DNA of 64,000 nt from Macrotis lagotis (Eukaryota > Chordata > Mammalia > Peramelemorphia > Peramelidae), in assembly GCF_037893015.1 (NCBI RefSeq), contig NC_133663.1:216820080-216884079 (forward strand). The letters are read 5' to 3'. Position numbers and translations under genes: made by a program. Every line of letters begins with the position of its first letter. The first letter of the stretch is position 1. Shown piece by piece: positions 46,043-56,799 of the stretch. Under the pieces are notes generated by a model, which saw only the letters and a list, made by a program, of their open reading frames with translations, was not told where the DNA came from and did no database searches.

Positions 46043-47456
46043 AAAAATTCCAAAAGCTGTCAAATTATGATGCTAGCCAAAATTTAGAGGGGCAGAACCC
46101 AGAGAAATGCTGAGTGATACATTTTCCCAGTCCAAGATAACTTAGAATTTCAATGGGAAAGATATGTTTCCACAGGATCAGGAATTGGAAAAAAACTTCA
46201 GCCATAATGCAATCCAATCCAGTCCAGCCCAGCCTAGAAATCACTGGGAACAGCTTGAAGGGATGATGAGAAAACTCTGCTACACCAGAATGAGTGTGGA
46301 GTGAGGAGCACTGGCCACAGAACCTACAGCGAGAATAAGGGGAAACCAGCCGGCACCTCCAGAGTACAGCCCACAGATAGTAAGAAGCTCAGGCTAAGGA
46401 TGAGATCAAAAAAGATTTTGAAAAGCAATTAGGTGAGGTGGAGGAAAAATTGGGAGGAGAAATGAGAGTGATGCAGATAAATCCCCATAAAACCTAATCA
46501 GTAGCTTAGTGAAAGAAATACAAAAAAAAATACTGAAGAAAGTAATATGTTAAAAACCAGTTTAGGCCAAATGGAAAAAAGCAAAACAAAAGACAAATCA
46601 GAAGAAGAGTGACTTAAAAAGCAGAATTGACCATTTGAAAAAGGATATAAAAAAGCTCTCTGAAGAAAATAACTCCTTCAAATGCAGAATAGAACTAAAG
46701 GAAGCTGATGACTTTGAGAGAAATCAGGAATGAAATAAAACTCTTTCAAAAAAAGTCAAAAATTACAAGAAAAAAAGAACTATCTCATTGGAAAAACAAA
46801 TCACCTCAAAAACAGTTCTAGCAGAACAAATTTTAAAAATATTGGGCTACCTGAAACTCATCACCTGGAAAAGAACCTAGACTTCATTTTTCAAGAAATA
46901 ATATAGCAATATTGCCCTGAGATCCTAGAGGAAGAGAATAAAATAAAAATAGAGGGAATTTACTGATCAACTCCTGAGATACCAAAAGTAAAACTTCCAG
47001 GAATATTATAGCCAAATTCCAAAACTCCCAAGTCAAAGGGAAAATGCTAAAAGCTGTCAGATATAATTCAACTAATGTGGTTCCATAGTCAGCATTGCAC
47101 AGGATCTGGCATCATCTACATTAAGAGCTCATAGGAATTGGAATATGATGTTTTGGAAGTCAAAGGATCTTTGTCAAGAATCAACTACCCAGAAAAATTG
47201 AGCATCCTCTTTCAGGGCAAAAGGTGAACTTTAAATGAAACAGGGAACTTTCAAACTTTCCTATTGAAACAACCAGTGCTGAACAGAAAGTTTGATCTTC
47301 AGGTACAGGACTCTGGTGAACCATAGAGGGGATAGATGCGAATGACTAACTATGAGGAACTTAATGATATTGAACTGTTTGTATTCCTGTGTGGGAAGAA
47401 GATACTGTTAACTCATATGAACTTTCTCCTTTCTCATTTATGAGATGTTAGAAAGA

Positions 47457-47490
<34 letters not shown>

Positions 47491-48165
47491 GGCACAGGAA
47501 GGAGCAGAATATAGAATATAATGGTATAATATAGTAAAAAGATGGAGTCAATTGTTGATAAAGGCAAATACTGGAGGAAGAGAAAGAAGAGAAAGAAGGA
47601 ACAAAGATATTTCACATAAGAGTCAAGAAAAAGCTTTTTCAATGTATTGGAATGGGAGAAGTCAAGGGGGAAAGACCAAGCCTTCCTTTTCATCAGAAAT
47701 ATCTCAGAGAGGAAATAACATACACACTCAATAGGTATATAAATCTTTGTTGACTTAGAGAAAAATTATAAGAAAGTTATGGGATAAGGGAGAATAGGGG
47801 GAGGAAAGGGTGGAATAGGTGATAGAAGAGAGGAAAGGGTACTCACATTCAAAACACTTTTGGACAGGGCCAGGATGAAAGGAGAGAGGATAGAATAGAT
47901 GAGAGTGGGAGGAATAGAGTAGAGGGAAATACAACTAGTAATAACAACTATAGGAAAAATATTGAAGCAACTTCTCTGGAGGACTTATGATAAAGAAGGC
48001 TCGCCCCAGAGACAGAGCCACTGGAATCTAGACATAGACTGAAGTATATTTTTTCTCTCACTATTCTTGAGGTTTCTCATCTTCTTGAGGGGGAGGAGGT
48101 TTATGTCTACTCTTATAACAAAATTATTACAATAATATAAAATAAATAGACCAAAAAAAGAATTT
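46043..48165 (+). mobile_element. HAL1-like ORF1-only LINE, copy 1
   Basis: It aligns along its length with 50,160-52,720. It contains an L1-like 5' UTR piece, an ORF1 region (coiled-coil part near 46,400-46,800; C-terminal part near 47,095-47,280 with ASSTLRAH-like reading), then directly a purine-rich segment. It ends in an L1-like 3' tail (ACTTCTCTGGAGGACTTATG, AAGAAGGCTCGCCCCAGAGACAGAG). No ORF2 endonuclease or reverse-transcriptase sequence lies between ORF1 and tail. Such half-L1 (HAL1) elements depend on proteins of full L1s to move. ORF1 has several stops and a (TA)n microsatellite (47,459-47,489), so it is inactive. Confidence 0.72.
47459..47489. repeat. (TA)n microsatellite
   Basis: TA run inside the HAL1-like copy 1; the corresponding site in copy 2 (near 52,035) has none, so it arose after insertion. 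Confidence 0.93.
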
Positions 48166-48675
48166 TAATTCAGGATTTTGTACTAGCAAAAAAAGAAAAT
48201 CTATTCAATATAAAATTTTTAATGAGAAAAATGTCATTTATAAAGGCAAAATGACATTGCCCATAATTATACACAGAATAGGGTTAGCAGAGCAGGGCTC
48301 AGATGAGTGCTTTTCTACTAACCTTCAATATTTTTTGCTGAATCCCTAAAAGAATGATCACAACATGGATGAAAGAGCAAAATATGAAGATGGCAGCCAC
48401 TTGAAACAAAAGTCATTCTTCAAATCCTTTTGTCAAAAACATCCGTTTTTATTAGCTTAATGTAAATATAGATTATAAAGATTCTATTTACTTTTCAGTA
48501 TTAGCTCTTTCAAGTATGTATTTCTCATAATTTTTTAATGTTGCAGTCAAACCCACACACCTGATTAAAACACAATGGGGTATACACCAAAAAATAAAAG
48601 AAAAAAAGAAAACTTAAACACCACCCACATCCAAATTTCTAATTTTATTGATGAAGCCAAGAAAAATTTAGTCTT
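48166..48675. other. Stretch without recognised gene
   Basis: AT-rich; a faint MIR-like piece near 48,250-48,345 (AATGACATTGCCCATAATTATACACAG). No gene seen. Confidence 0.4.
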
Positions 48676-48679
48676 ACAA

Positions 48680-49165
48680 CCATAGAGTCAGAAGGGATTT
48701 TTGATGTCACTTAGTCCAAACCATATAGGGACAATTAATATAATAACACTGACAATACTTTGTTTAAAGACCTCTAGAAAGAGATAACTCATAACCTTGC
48801 AATATACTGCAATCCATTCCTAGATACTTCTAATCCTCTTACTGGGGAAGAAAAGAATAAACCACTGCATTACTATTTCCAGGAAAATTCCAAATAAGGT
48901 CATGAAGAGTCTGATGTGAATGAACAATGCAAAATTCTCTAAAAGTTCTGTCTCCTTATATCAAATATAAATCCACCTTTAAGCAATTACTATTCATTGA
49001 TCTGATTTCATACAAATTTATCTGTGTTCTAGAAGAATAAAATGAAGCTTTATGATAGTCTTTCAGATATCTGGCCCCTGCTCCCCACTGTCTGTCTTGT
49101 GTTCTTCTGTCTAAAACAGCTTTGTTGAGCTATCTTCATATTTTTGTCCTTTTTGAACTCCAGGT
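48680..49165 (-). mobile_element. L3/CR1-type LINE tail, antisense
   Basis: The plus-strand order CATAGAGTCAGAAGGGATTTTTG, CACTTAGTCCAAACC, GACCTCTAGAAAGAGATAAC, CAATCCATTCCTAG, AAATATAAATCCACC, TTCTGTCTAAAACAGC, TGAGCTATCTTCATATT matches the reverse of the CR1/L3 LINE 3' end found in mammals. It is highly diverged, so very old. Family-level assignment from memory. Confidence 0.5.
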
Positions 49166-49190
49166 TGTTAGTTCATATCAAAAATTTAGG

Positions 49191-49257
49191 CAGTTAGGTG
49201 GTTCAGTGATTACTGCAAGTACCCTGGAATCAGGATGACTTGAGTTAAAATCCAACC
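49191..49257 (+). mobile_element. tRNA-headed SINE, 5' fragment
   Basis: CAGTTAGGTGGTTCAGTGATTAC, TGGAATCAGGATGACTTGAG, TTAAAATCCAACC is a decayed SINE head only; it ends where the next SINE begins. Confidence 0.7.
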
Positions 49258-49258
49258 A

Positions 49259-49380
49259 TGGGGGCAGCTAGGGCACAGCAGATAGAGCACCAGACCCGGA
49301 TTCAGGAGGACTTGAGTTCAAATTTGGCCTCAAACACTTAATAATTACCTAGCTGTTTGATCTTGGGCAAGTCACTTAGA
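49259..49380 (+). mobile_element. WSINE1-type SINE, 3' cut short
   Basis: GGGGGCAGCTAGGGCACAGC, GAGGACTTGAGTTCAAATTTGG, AATAATTACCTAGCTGTTTG, GGGCAAGTCACTTAGAAG, then it passes into L1 without the usual ACCCCATTGCC and A tail. Confidence 0.85.
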
Positions 49381-50114
49381 AGTTCTACCTAAATTAAATT
49401 ACTTATTTTGTTCCATACCAATCAAACTGCCAAAAAATTAATTTAGTGGCTTAGAAACAATAGTAATTAAATTTATATGGAGAAACCAAAAATCAAGAAT
49501 GTCTAAGGAATTAATGAAAAACATGCAAATGAAGGTGACCAAGCCATACCAGATCAAGAATTATATTATAAAGCACCAGTACTAGTACTGATTAAGAAAT
49601 AGAATCATGGATCACTGGAATAGATTAGGTGCAAAAGAGCCAACAGGAAAAGACTACAGTAATTTATTGTTTGATATACTCAAAGAATTCAGCTTTTAAG
49701 ATAAGAACTCACTCTTTGAAAAAAAAATTGCTGGGAAAACTGGTTGATGGGGTTGTGCAGTGGATAGAGCACCAGCCCTGGAGTCAGGAATACCTGAGTT
49801 CAAATCTGAATTCAGACACTTAATAATTACCTAGCTGTGTGGCCTTGGGCAAGCCACTTAACCCCATTGACTTGCAAAAACTTTAAAAAAAAAACTGGAT
49901 GATGCTATGACAGAAACTAGGATTAGACCAACAGCTCACATTGTATAACAAAGACATGGTTAAAATAGGTGCAGGATTTAGATATAAGAGTCAATGTTAA
50001 TGCAAATTGTTAGAACAAAGAATAGTTTACCTGTCAAATCTCTGGAAAGAGACTGAGAATATTAGAAAAAATAAGCTGGCTAATTTTTATTACATCAAAT
50101 TAAAAAAATATAGA
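49381..50114 (+). mobile_element. L1 ORF2, left part (host of HAL1-like copy 2)
   Basis: Plus-strand L1: TTTTGTTCCATACCAATCAAACTGCC, AATTTATATGGAGAAACC, AAGGTGACCAAGCCATACCAG, TATAAAGCACCAGTAC, then ACATCAAATTAAAAAAATATAGA where the HAL1-like element begins. It resumes at 52,721. A SINE is inserted at 49,750-49,891. The reading is broken by stops. Confidence 0.85.
49750..49891 (+). mobile_element. WSINE1-type SINE in L1
   Basis: GGGTTGTGCAGTGGATAGAGC, CACCAGCCCTGGAGTCAGG, GAGTTCAAATCTGAATTCAG, AATAATTACCTAGCTGTGTG, GGCAAGCCACTTAACCCC, A-rich tail. Target duplications AAACTGGTTGATG (49,737-49,749) and AAACTGGATGATG (49,892-49,904) differ at one base. Confidence 0.92.
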
Positions 50115-52720
50115 GGGGAAGAGTCAAGATGGTGGCATAAAGGCAAGATTTCCCTGAAACTACTTCCCCCAAAAGCTCCAAAAACCATAAAATTATAACA
50201 CTAGGCAAAATTTAGAAGGGCAGGACACACAGAAAGACTGAAATGATACAATTTCCCAGAATAAGACAACTTAGAAGTTCTGCAGAAAAGGTGTTTTTCA
50301 CCTGTACTGGGGGTTGGAAAAGAGTAGCCCAGGGATCACCAAGAACAGTGTGAAGGGGTGATGAGACAACTATGATGCATGAGGGTACCTCAGCAACAGT
50401 GTCAGAAAAACCCTGTGGTAAGAACCTGCAGCAGGAATTGGGGAAGCACAGAACACAGATAGTAAAGGAGTAGGGGGAATTTGCAGAGCTTTTTAGCTCT
50501 CCTTGGGACAGGACCCTGCTATCTGCCCACACTCAGATCCAAGTAGCACTTTGGCATTCCAAGTGCAGATAGCAGAACAGGGACCCTACTCACAGCTCCA
50601 GGGCAGAGGGGAGCTCTGTGATTATCTATGGATCAAAGCACAGCAAGAGATCATAAGACCTTGAATAGATAAATGTCTCAGTGGGGTGTCCCCCCAACCC
50701 CCAAAGCCTTGGAAGTGCAGTAAATAAGTCTTAGGATAAGGAAATGAGAAAACAAAAGAAAAAGAAGAGTCCCATGGAGAGTCAGAAGATGACAACCTTG
50801 AAGCTTATATATCAAAAGGCTCTAAGAGTAAGTGAAAGTGGGCTCAGCTTTGAAATGCAATTAAGGGAGGTGTAGGAAATATTGGGAGGAGAAATGGGAA
50901 TGATAAAGATAAATCCCCATGATAACCAAATCAGTAGCTTGGTGAAAGAAATACAAAAAAATACTGAAGAAAATAATGTTAAAAAGCAGTTTAGGGAGCT
51001 ACTAAATGATGCAGTGTATAAAGCACCGGCCCTGAAGTCAGGAGTACCTGAGTTCAAATACGACCTCAGACACTTAATAATTACCTAGCTATGTGGCCTT
51101 GGGCAAGTTACCTAACCCCTTTGCTATGCAAAACCCTAAGAAAAAACAGTTTAGGCTAAATGGAAAAAGGAAAACAAAAGGCAAATGAGGAGAAGAATGC
51201 CTTAAAAAGTAGAATTGGCTAGCTGGAAAAAGTGATGAAAAAGCTCTCTGAGGAAAATCTCCTTGAAATGCACAAGAGAACTAAAGGAAGACGAGGACTG
51301 TGAGAGAAATCGGGAAGAATTAAAACTCTTCCAAAAAGAGCCAAAAATTAGAAGAAAATGTGAAATATATTATTGGAATAATGACTTGAAAACAGAACCA
51401 GAAGAAACAATTTTAAAAATATTGGGCTACCTGACAGTTATGACCTGGAAAAGAGCCTAGACTTCATTTTTCAAGAAATAATACAGCAAGATTACCCTGT
51501 GATCCTAGAATCAGTGGATAACATAGAAATTGATGGAATTCACTGATCACTTCCTGAAAGAGATCCCAAAAGAAAAATTACCAGGAATATTATACCCAAC
51601 TTCCCAAACTCTCAAGTCAAAGAGAAAACAAGAAACTTCTAGAAACAAACAATTCAACTACTGTGGCTCTATAGTCAGGATTACATAGGATTTGGCAGCA
51701 TCTACATTAAGGGCTCATATGGATTGGTATATGATATTCCAGAAGGCAAAAACTCTTTGTTTTCAAACAAGAATCGACTACCCAGCAAAACTGAGGATCT
51801 TCTTTGAAGGGAAAAGATGCACTTTCAATGAAACAGGGAACTTTCCTATTGAAACAACCAGTGCCGAACAGAAAGTTTGATCTTCAAGTACAGGACTCTG
51901 GTGAACCATAGGATGGGGTGAATGAGAATGACTAACTATGAGGAACTTAATGATGTGGAATTGTTTGTATTCCTGCATGGGAAGAAGATATTGATAACTA
52001 AAATGAACTTTCTCATTTATAAGTGCTGTTAGAAGGAGCACAGGAAAGAGTGGAATATAATGGTATAATATAGTAAAAAGATAGATTCAGTGGGTGATAA
52101 GGGGAAGTAGTAGGAGGAAGAGAAAGGAAAGGAAGAAGGAGTTAACATATTTCACATAAGAGTCAAGAAAAAGCTTTTTCAGTGTAGTGGAATGGGGGGA
52201 GGCAAGGGGAAATGTGCCTTCATTCTAATTAGAAATGACTTGGAGAATAAATAACATACACACTTAATAGGGTATAGAAATCTATCTTACCCTTGAGAAA
52301 AATGAGAAGAAATGGATGGGATAAGGGGGAATGGGGGAACGAAAGGGGGGTTATAGGTGATAGAAGAGAGGGAAGATTGTGGGAGAGGGTACTGAGCTAC
52401 AACATACTTTTGGATGGGGACAGGATGAAAGGAGAGAGAGAGAGAGAATAGAATTGATGAGAGTGGAGAGGAATAGAATAGAGGGAAATACAGCTTGTAA
52501 TAGCAAGTGTGCAAGAAATATTGAAGCAACTTCTCTGGTGAACTTATGATAAAGAAGGCTCACCCCAGAGACAGAACCAATGGAATCTGAACACAGACTT
52601 ACATACATCTTTTTTTTCCTCTCTCACTATTCTTGAGCTTTCTCATCTTCTTGGGGTGGGGGGGATTTATGTTTACTCTCATAAAAAGATTATTGTAATA
52701 ATATAAAATTTAAAAATTTT
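50115..52720 (+). mobile_element. HAL1-like ORF1-only LINE, copy 2 (5' complete-looking)
   Basis: It starts GGGGAAGAGTCAAGATGGTGG, an L1-type 5' end, and continues through a 5' UTR (to about 50,830) into an ORF1 region. The ORF1 C-terminal domain is at about 51,660-51,880: STLRAHMDWYMIFQKAK, then TRIDYPAKLRIFFEGK. A purine-rich segment and an L1-like 3' tail follow directly, with no ORF2. About 2.46 kb excluding the SINE at 50,996-51,140. The flanking L1 bears a short duplication (AAAAAATATAGA and AAAAAATTATAGA), consistent with target-primed insertion. ORF1 contains stops. HAL1 elements are known half-L1s that rely on L1 proteins; whether this family is catalogued I cannot tell. Confidence 0.75.
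50996..51140 (+). mobile_element. WSINE1-type SINE in HAL1-like copy 2
   Basis: GAGCTACTAAATGATGCAG (decayed head), AAAGCACCGGCCCTGAAGTC, GAGTTCAAATACGACCTCAG, AATAATTACCTAGCTATGTG, GGGCAAGTTACCTAACCCC, A-rich end. Target duplications AAAAAGCAGTTTAGG (50,981-50,995) and AAAAAACAGTTTAGG (51,141-51,155). Confidence 0.92.
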
Positions 52721-54075
52721 AAAAAATTATAGAAACAAAACTATATGTAATCAAGATTAAAATGTATGTATTATATTGGTAAACAGTTTTTACAACTAGT
52801 GTTTCTGACAAAGGACTCATTTCTAAGATATGTAGGGAACTGAATCAAATTTACAAAAAAATAATAAGTCATTCCTCAAACTGACAAAAGATCAAAGTAT
52901 ATGCGAAGGCAATTCTCAGATGAAGAAATCAAGGGTACCTATCGTCATTTGAAAAATTGCTTCAAGTAATTTTTGATTAGAGCAATGCAAATTAAAGCAT
53001 CTCTGAGGTACCACCTCACATCTTTCAGATTGTCCAATATAATCAGAAATGATAATGATCAGTGTTGGAAGGCATGTGGGAAATCCGGGGTATTAATGTA
53101 TTTTTGATGGAGTCATGAACTCATCCAATTTTTCTGGAGAGCAATTTAGAATTATTCAAAAAGGGAAATAAAAATATGCCTTCCTTTTTTCCAGCAATAC
53201 CACTACTGGGTCTGTATCCTGAAGAGACCATGAAAAGAGGTAACAATCTCACATCGATTCATAGCAGCTCTTTTTGAAGTGGCAAAGTATTGTAAATTGA
53301 GGGGATGCTCATCATTTGGGGAAAAACTGAACAAATAATGGTATAAGTATGTCATAGACTATTATTGTTGTATAAGAAATCATGAGGGGGGGAAGCTAGG
53401 TGGAGTAGTGAATAAAGCACTGGCCTTGGAGTCAGGAGTACCTGGGTTCAAATCTGGTTTCAGACACTTAATAATTACCTAGCTGTGTGGCCTTTGGCAA
53501 GCCACTTAACCCCATTTGCCTTGCAAAAACCTAAAAAAAAAAAGAAATCATGAGGGATGGGATTTCTGATAAGCCTGGAAAGATTTGCTTGAATTTATGC
53601 TGAGTGAGATTAGCAGAAGTAGAAGAACATTACATATACTAATGGCAACATAGGGTGATAATCAATCATGATGGATTTTTTTCTTTCCATCAGTGCAATA
53701 ATTAGGGACAATTTTAGGGAATATGTGATGGAGAATACCATCTGTATCCAGAGACAAAAGTATGTAGTTTAAAGGAAGATCAAAGCTTATTTCCTTCAAC
53801 TTTTAAAACTTGTCCTAGTACATAGGATGTGATCTTTAATATTTTCTTTCTTTCTTTTGGATCTGATTTTTTTCTCACAGCACATTGAATTTCAATCTAT
53901 GTTTATTAAGGAAACAAATATAAAGCCTATATCGGATTTCTTTCTATTAGAGGGAGGGAATGGGTAAATAGAGAGGGGGAAAAATTGTAATACTCAAAAC
54001 CTTGCAAAACTGATGAGTAGAAACTAACATTGTATCTAATTGGAACACAAAATATTTTTATATTAAAAAATAAAA
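52721..54075 (+). mobile_element. L1 ORF2 and 3' end, right part
   Basis: It continues the L1 from 50,114: TAATCAAGATTAAAATGTATG, ACAAAGGACTCATTTCTAAG, CAGATGAAGAAATC, TGGGTCTGTATCCTGAAGAGACC, TTCATAGCAGCTC, then the tail ATGGAGAATACCATCTG and AATACTCAAAACCTTGCAAAACTG, ending near ATTAAAAAATAAAAATG. A SINE is inserted at 53,389-53,541. Broken reading frames throughout. Confidence 0.87.
53389..53541 (+). mobile_element. WSINE1-type SINE in L1
   Basis: GGAAGCTAGGTGGAGTAGTG, GCACTGGCCTTGGAGTCAGG, GGGTTCAAATCTGGTTTCAG, AGCTGTGTGGCCTTTGG, CAAGCCACTTAACCCCATTTG, A-rich tail. Perfect target duplications AAGAAATCATGAGGG at 53,374-53,388 and 53,542-53,556. Confidence 0.95.
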
Positions 54076-55500
54076 ATGAAGTGAATATATCTTCAATGGG
54101 GAAAGAAATATTGTAAATGTGAAAAAAATCTATTTGGCATGTTTTCTATATACTTCATACATTAAACACAAATACACTCAAATAAATCTGTGATCTCACT
54201 AATTTGGAAATACTCTCCAGCAATACACATTTTAACAACTTTACGCCACCTTGCCCTATGTGACTCTCATTCGTGCTCTGTCTTATGTTTTTTAAGTTAA
54301 GGGGGCACAGTATCTAATATATGGAACACTTTACAAACTTTCTCTTGGTATAAAAAAATACCAATAGAGGTGATGCTAACACCTTTCCTACCATTCTAAT
54401 AAAAACATCTATCCCTTCTTATTGCACAGACTGTAATATATAGTTTTAGTCTCTGCTTATTAGATGCCCTATACCATTACTATATCTATGTTTCTAAAGT
54501 TGAAAACTCAGAGAGTGAACTACTGCTTTTCATTTCTTTTACAGCTGGCCAGAATAGTGCCACATTCGCATGGGAAACTAGGAAAAGCTTCAGATGTCAT
54601 TATTTCATTCTTTAGAAACTACCTATGAAGGTCTTTTCCTTACTGAGCTTTCCAATAGACTGCCCAAAGAAAGAGCTTAGACAGCCTTTTTAATCAGTTG
54701 CAAAGTGCACATTCTATCAAAGGCTCATAGCTTTCTGAGCACCAAAGAAAATCCCTTTCCACCACTGCCAAAGGCTTTGCCTAATAAGAGGAGGGGTGAT
54801 CTACTGAACAGATTTACATCATACCAGTTTGTGGAGGTGTGGGGGCCATAGTTGTAAGGGTGGGTGGGAAAGCTGTCCAACACTCCCAACCAGTGAAGAA
54901 TCCCAAAGCTTTTGTGTCTGTCTAGGACCCAGCACTCATGCTCTGCTTCCCTAGAAACCTAGGGTCTGCCGGGCCAGAGGGAGCCCAACTGTGCCTACAA
55001 ACCACAGTGATTTACATGGGTTTGGCTGCATGCCCAGAGCTGATTGATTTTAGTTTTTTATTTACCCAGCCACTTTTGGTGACCATCTCTCACCTTCCCA
55101 TCCTCATTAGTTTGGTGCCTTGGCTTCATTCCCCACCAAATAACTATACTGAATAATGTCATTGGGTATTACAACATCATAATGCCACATGGCTAGAAGA
55201 CAACAAAACTGTTTACACACAAGCAGCAGACCAAGTGGAGTAAGTGAAGAAGATAAAATATCAATTTCCTTGGAATGGGAAGGGTTTTAGAATATAAGGA
55301 TTCCAAAAAGGATTTGTATATAAAAATGGCATCTTTAGCATCCTTTCCATGATTCTATAGAGAATAAAATGACTCCAGCACACAAAAATGTAACAGAAAA
55401 TTTTCACTGAGTACCTCAAGAAGAGGTAGAGTCTTACCCTTTAACTTCCAGACCCTGCCCCACCTCAGGAATGTGCCAAGAGCACTGACTCATGTAGGTG
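54076..55500. other. Unassigned stretch beside the FUT11-like copy
   Basis: AT-rich to about 54,500, then somewhat GC-richer to 55,500. The GC-richer part could be the 3' UTR of the FUT11-like retrocopy, but I have no sequence knowledge to confirm that. The frame at 54,938-55,156 shows no domain. No poly(T) tail that would mark a minus-strand retrocopy end is clear. Confidence 0.35.
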
Positions 55501-55519
55501 GCTGGGGGTATTGATTCCT

Positions 55520-56285
55520 TCAGAGGAAGATGGTGTACATGTAATCCCAAAACTTCCCATGGTGTGTCTCATTGTTGTGGATTATGGTGGTGAGGGCCTC
55601 TCCCTGGTCCAGGCCTTGCCAGTAGTCCTGTAGCCACATCTCTTTCCAGCTGTCAGTGTCTGGGATGTCCTCGAGCCTCCTGAAGCATGGGCTGGGGGGT
55701 GGGCAGGGCATGTGGGAGCGCTGTGCCACACAGGCTGGTGGGGGCAGGACGTGGCTGGGGTGGGCAGCATGGCCCACTCGGTGGCCAGCGGGGCCAGCTG
55801 CTGGTCACAGATAAAGCATTTGAAGTTCTCCAGGTAGCTGGGCCTCTGGATGTTGTTGACGCCCCACTGGCGCCACTACAGGCTGTCCCAGAGGAGTGCG
55901 TTGGAGATGTCCCCAGGATGCTTGTAGGGTACTTGGCATACTCCTCATCAGGGAGGTCCAGGAAGTTGAGGAAGGCAGCCAGCTGCCACGGGGACTCTAA
56001 TTCATCCACCAGGATGATAGCGCTCTTGGCTGGCATGCAATCATGCATGGAGGGCAAGCCAGGGTACACTGGCAAGGGGCCCGGGTGCAGCAGCTGCCAC
56101 AGATTCTCTGTCATGTAGTCCTCTCAGATCTCATTTTGCAGGGCCAGGTGGAACTTGTAGTGTTACAGGAAGGCTAGAAGCTTGGGCTCCTCTGACGTGG
56201 CTGTGGTAGTGTCCTGCAGCCTGGGTGGCAGCTCCTGGTTCTGCAGGTACTTGCCATACGAGTCCACCTTACTTGTAATGAAAAT
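55520..56285 (-). pseudogene. FUT11: FUT11-like retrocopy, 5' truncated
   Basis: The parent family is the alpha-1,3-fucosyltransferases, Golgi type II membrane enzymes that transfer fucose from GDP-fucose. Minus-strand frames together follow the C-terminal part of FUT11: [13 protein letters not shown] at about 56,225-56,262, then ENLWQLLHPGPLPVYPGLPS and the frame 55,653-56,114 (AIILVDELESPWQLAAFLNF, DEEYAKY). After a frameshift comes 55,520-55,777, including [20 protein letters not shown] and [15 protein letters not shown], where it ends with a stop. At least one frameshift and upstream stops (near 56,135 and 56,165) break it. The region is much GC-richer than its neighbours. Coding runs on without introns, suggesting a processed copy, but poly(A) and target duplication are not visible. 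FUT10 is the closest alternative; FUT11 fits the C-terminus better. Confidence 0.85.
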
Positions 56286-56799
56286 AACAGTATTCAGAGA
56301 AATTGGAAGAGGGAAGGTTTTATTTTTTTATGTTATTATTTGGATCTCATTGTTACTAGTGGCTATGAAAATACACAAGTGTTATAAATTTTAAGACATT
56401 GGCAAGTTGTTTTATCCAAAAATGTTAGCTTTTGACTTGTCAGAACCATATAACTAATTAACAATGAATAACAAAGAAAATTTAGTTCGGTTACCATTTT
56501 CCCTCTTCTCTTGCTGTCCCTCTCTCTTCTCCTTTCCTACCCTCCTTTTTATTCCATTCCTCTCTTGCTACTTTTTCCCCCTTCTCCTTTTCCTTCCATT
56601 TTTCCTTTCTATTTCTTCTTTCTTCCTCAATTTCTTTTTTATTTTATTTATTATTTATTTATTATTTTATTTATTTATTTATTTGTTTGTTTGTTTTTTA
56701 TTTTATTTTAACACTACTCACCTATGCCAAATTGACATGTTTAGATCTGGTTTTATTTGTGTGAGAAGGATTTTCGAATTAGGCTCATACAATTTCTGG
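56286..56799. other. Unassigned stretch with pyrimidine-rich tract
   Basis: A C/T-rich run (about 56,500-56,636) passes into a TTTA-type repeat. The 117-codon plus frame at 56,464-56,817 is a product of this low-complexity DNA and not a gene. Confidence 0.5.
56637..56706. repeat. (TTTA)n / (TTTG)n low-complexity repeat
   Basis: Irregular ATTT and GTTT units. It lies close to the low-coordinate end of the minus-strand L1 that follows, so it may represent its degraded A-rich tail. Confidence 0.85.

Noticed and set aside
55687-56118. 143-codon plus-strand frame across the GC-rich block
   Set aside because: It is the antisense shadow of the FUT11-like coding sequence, which is on the minus strand.
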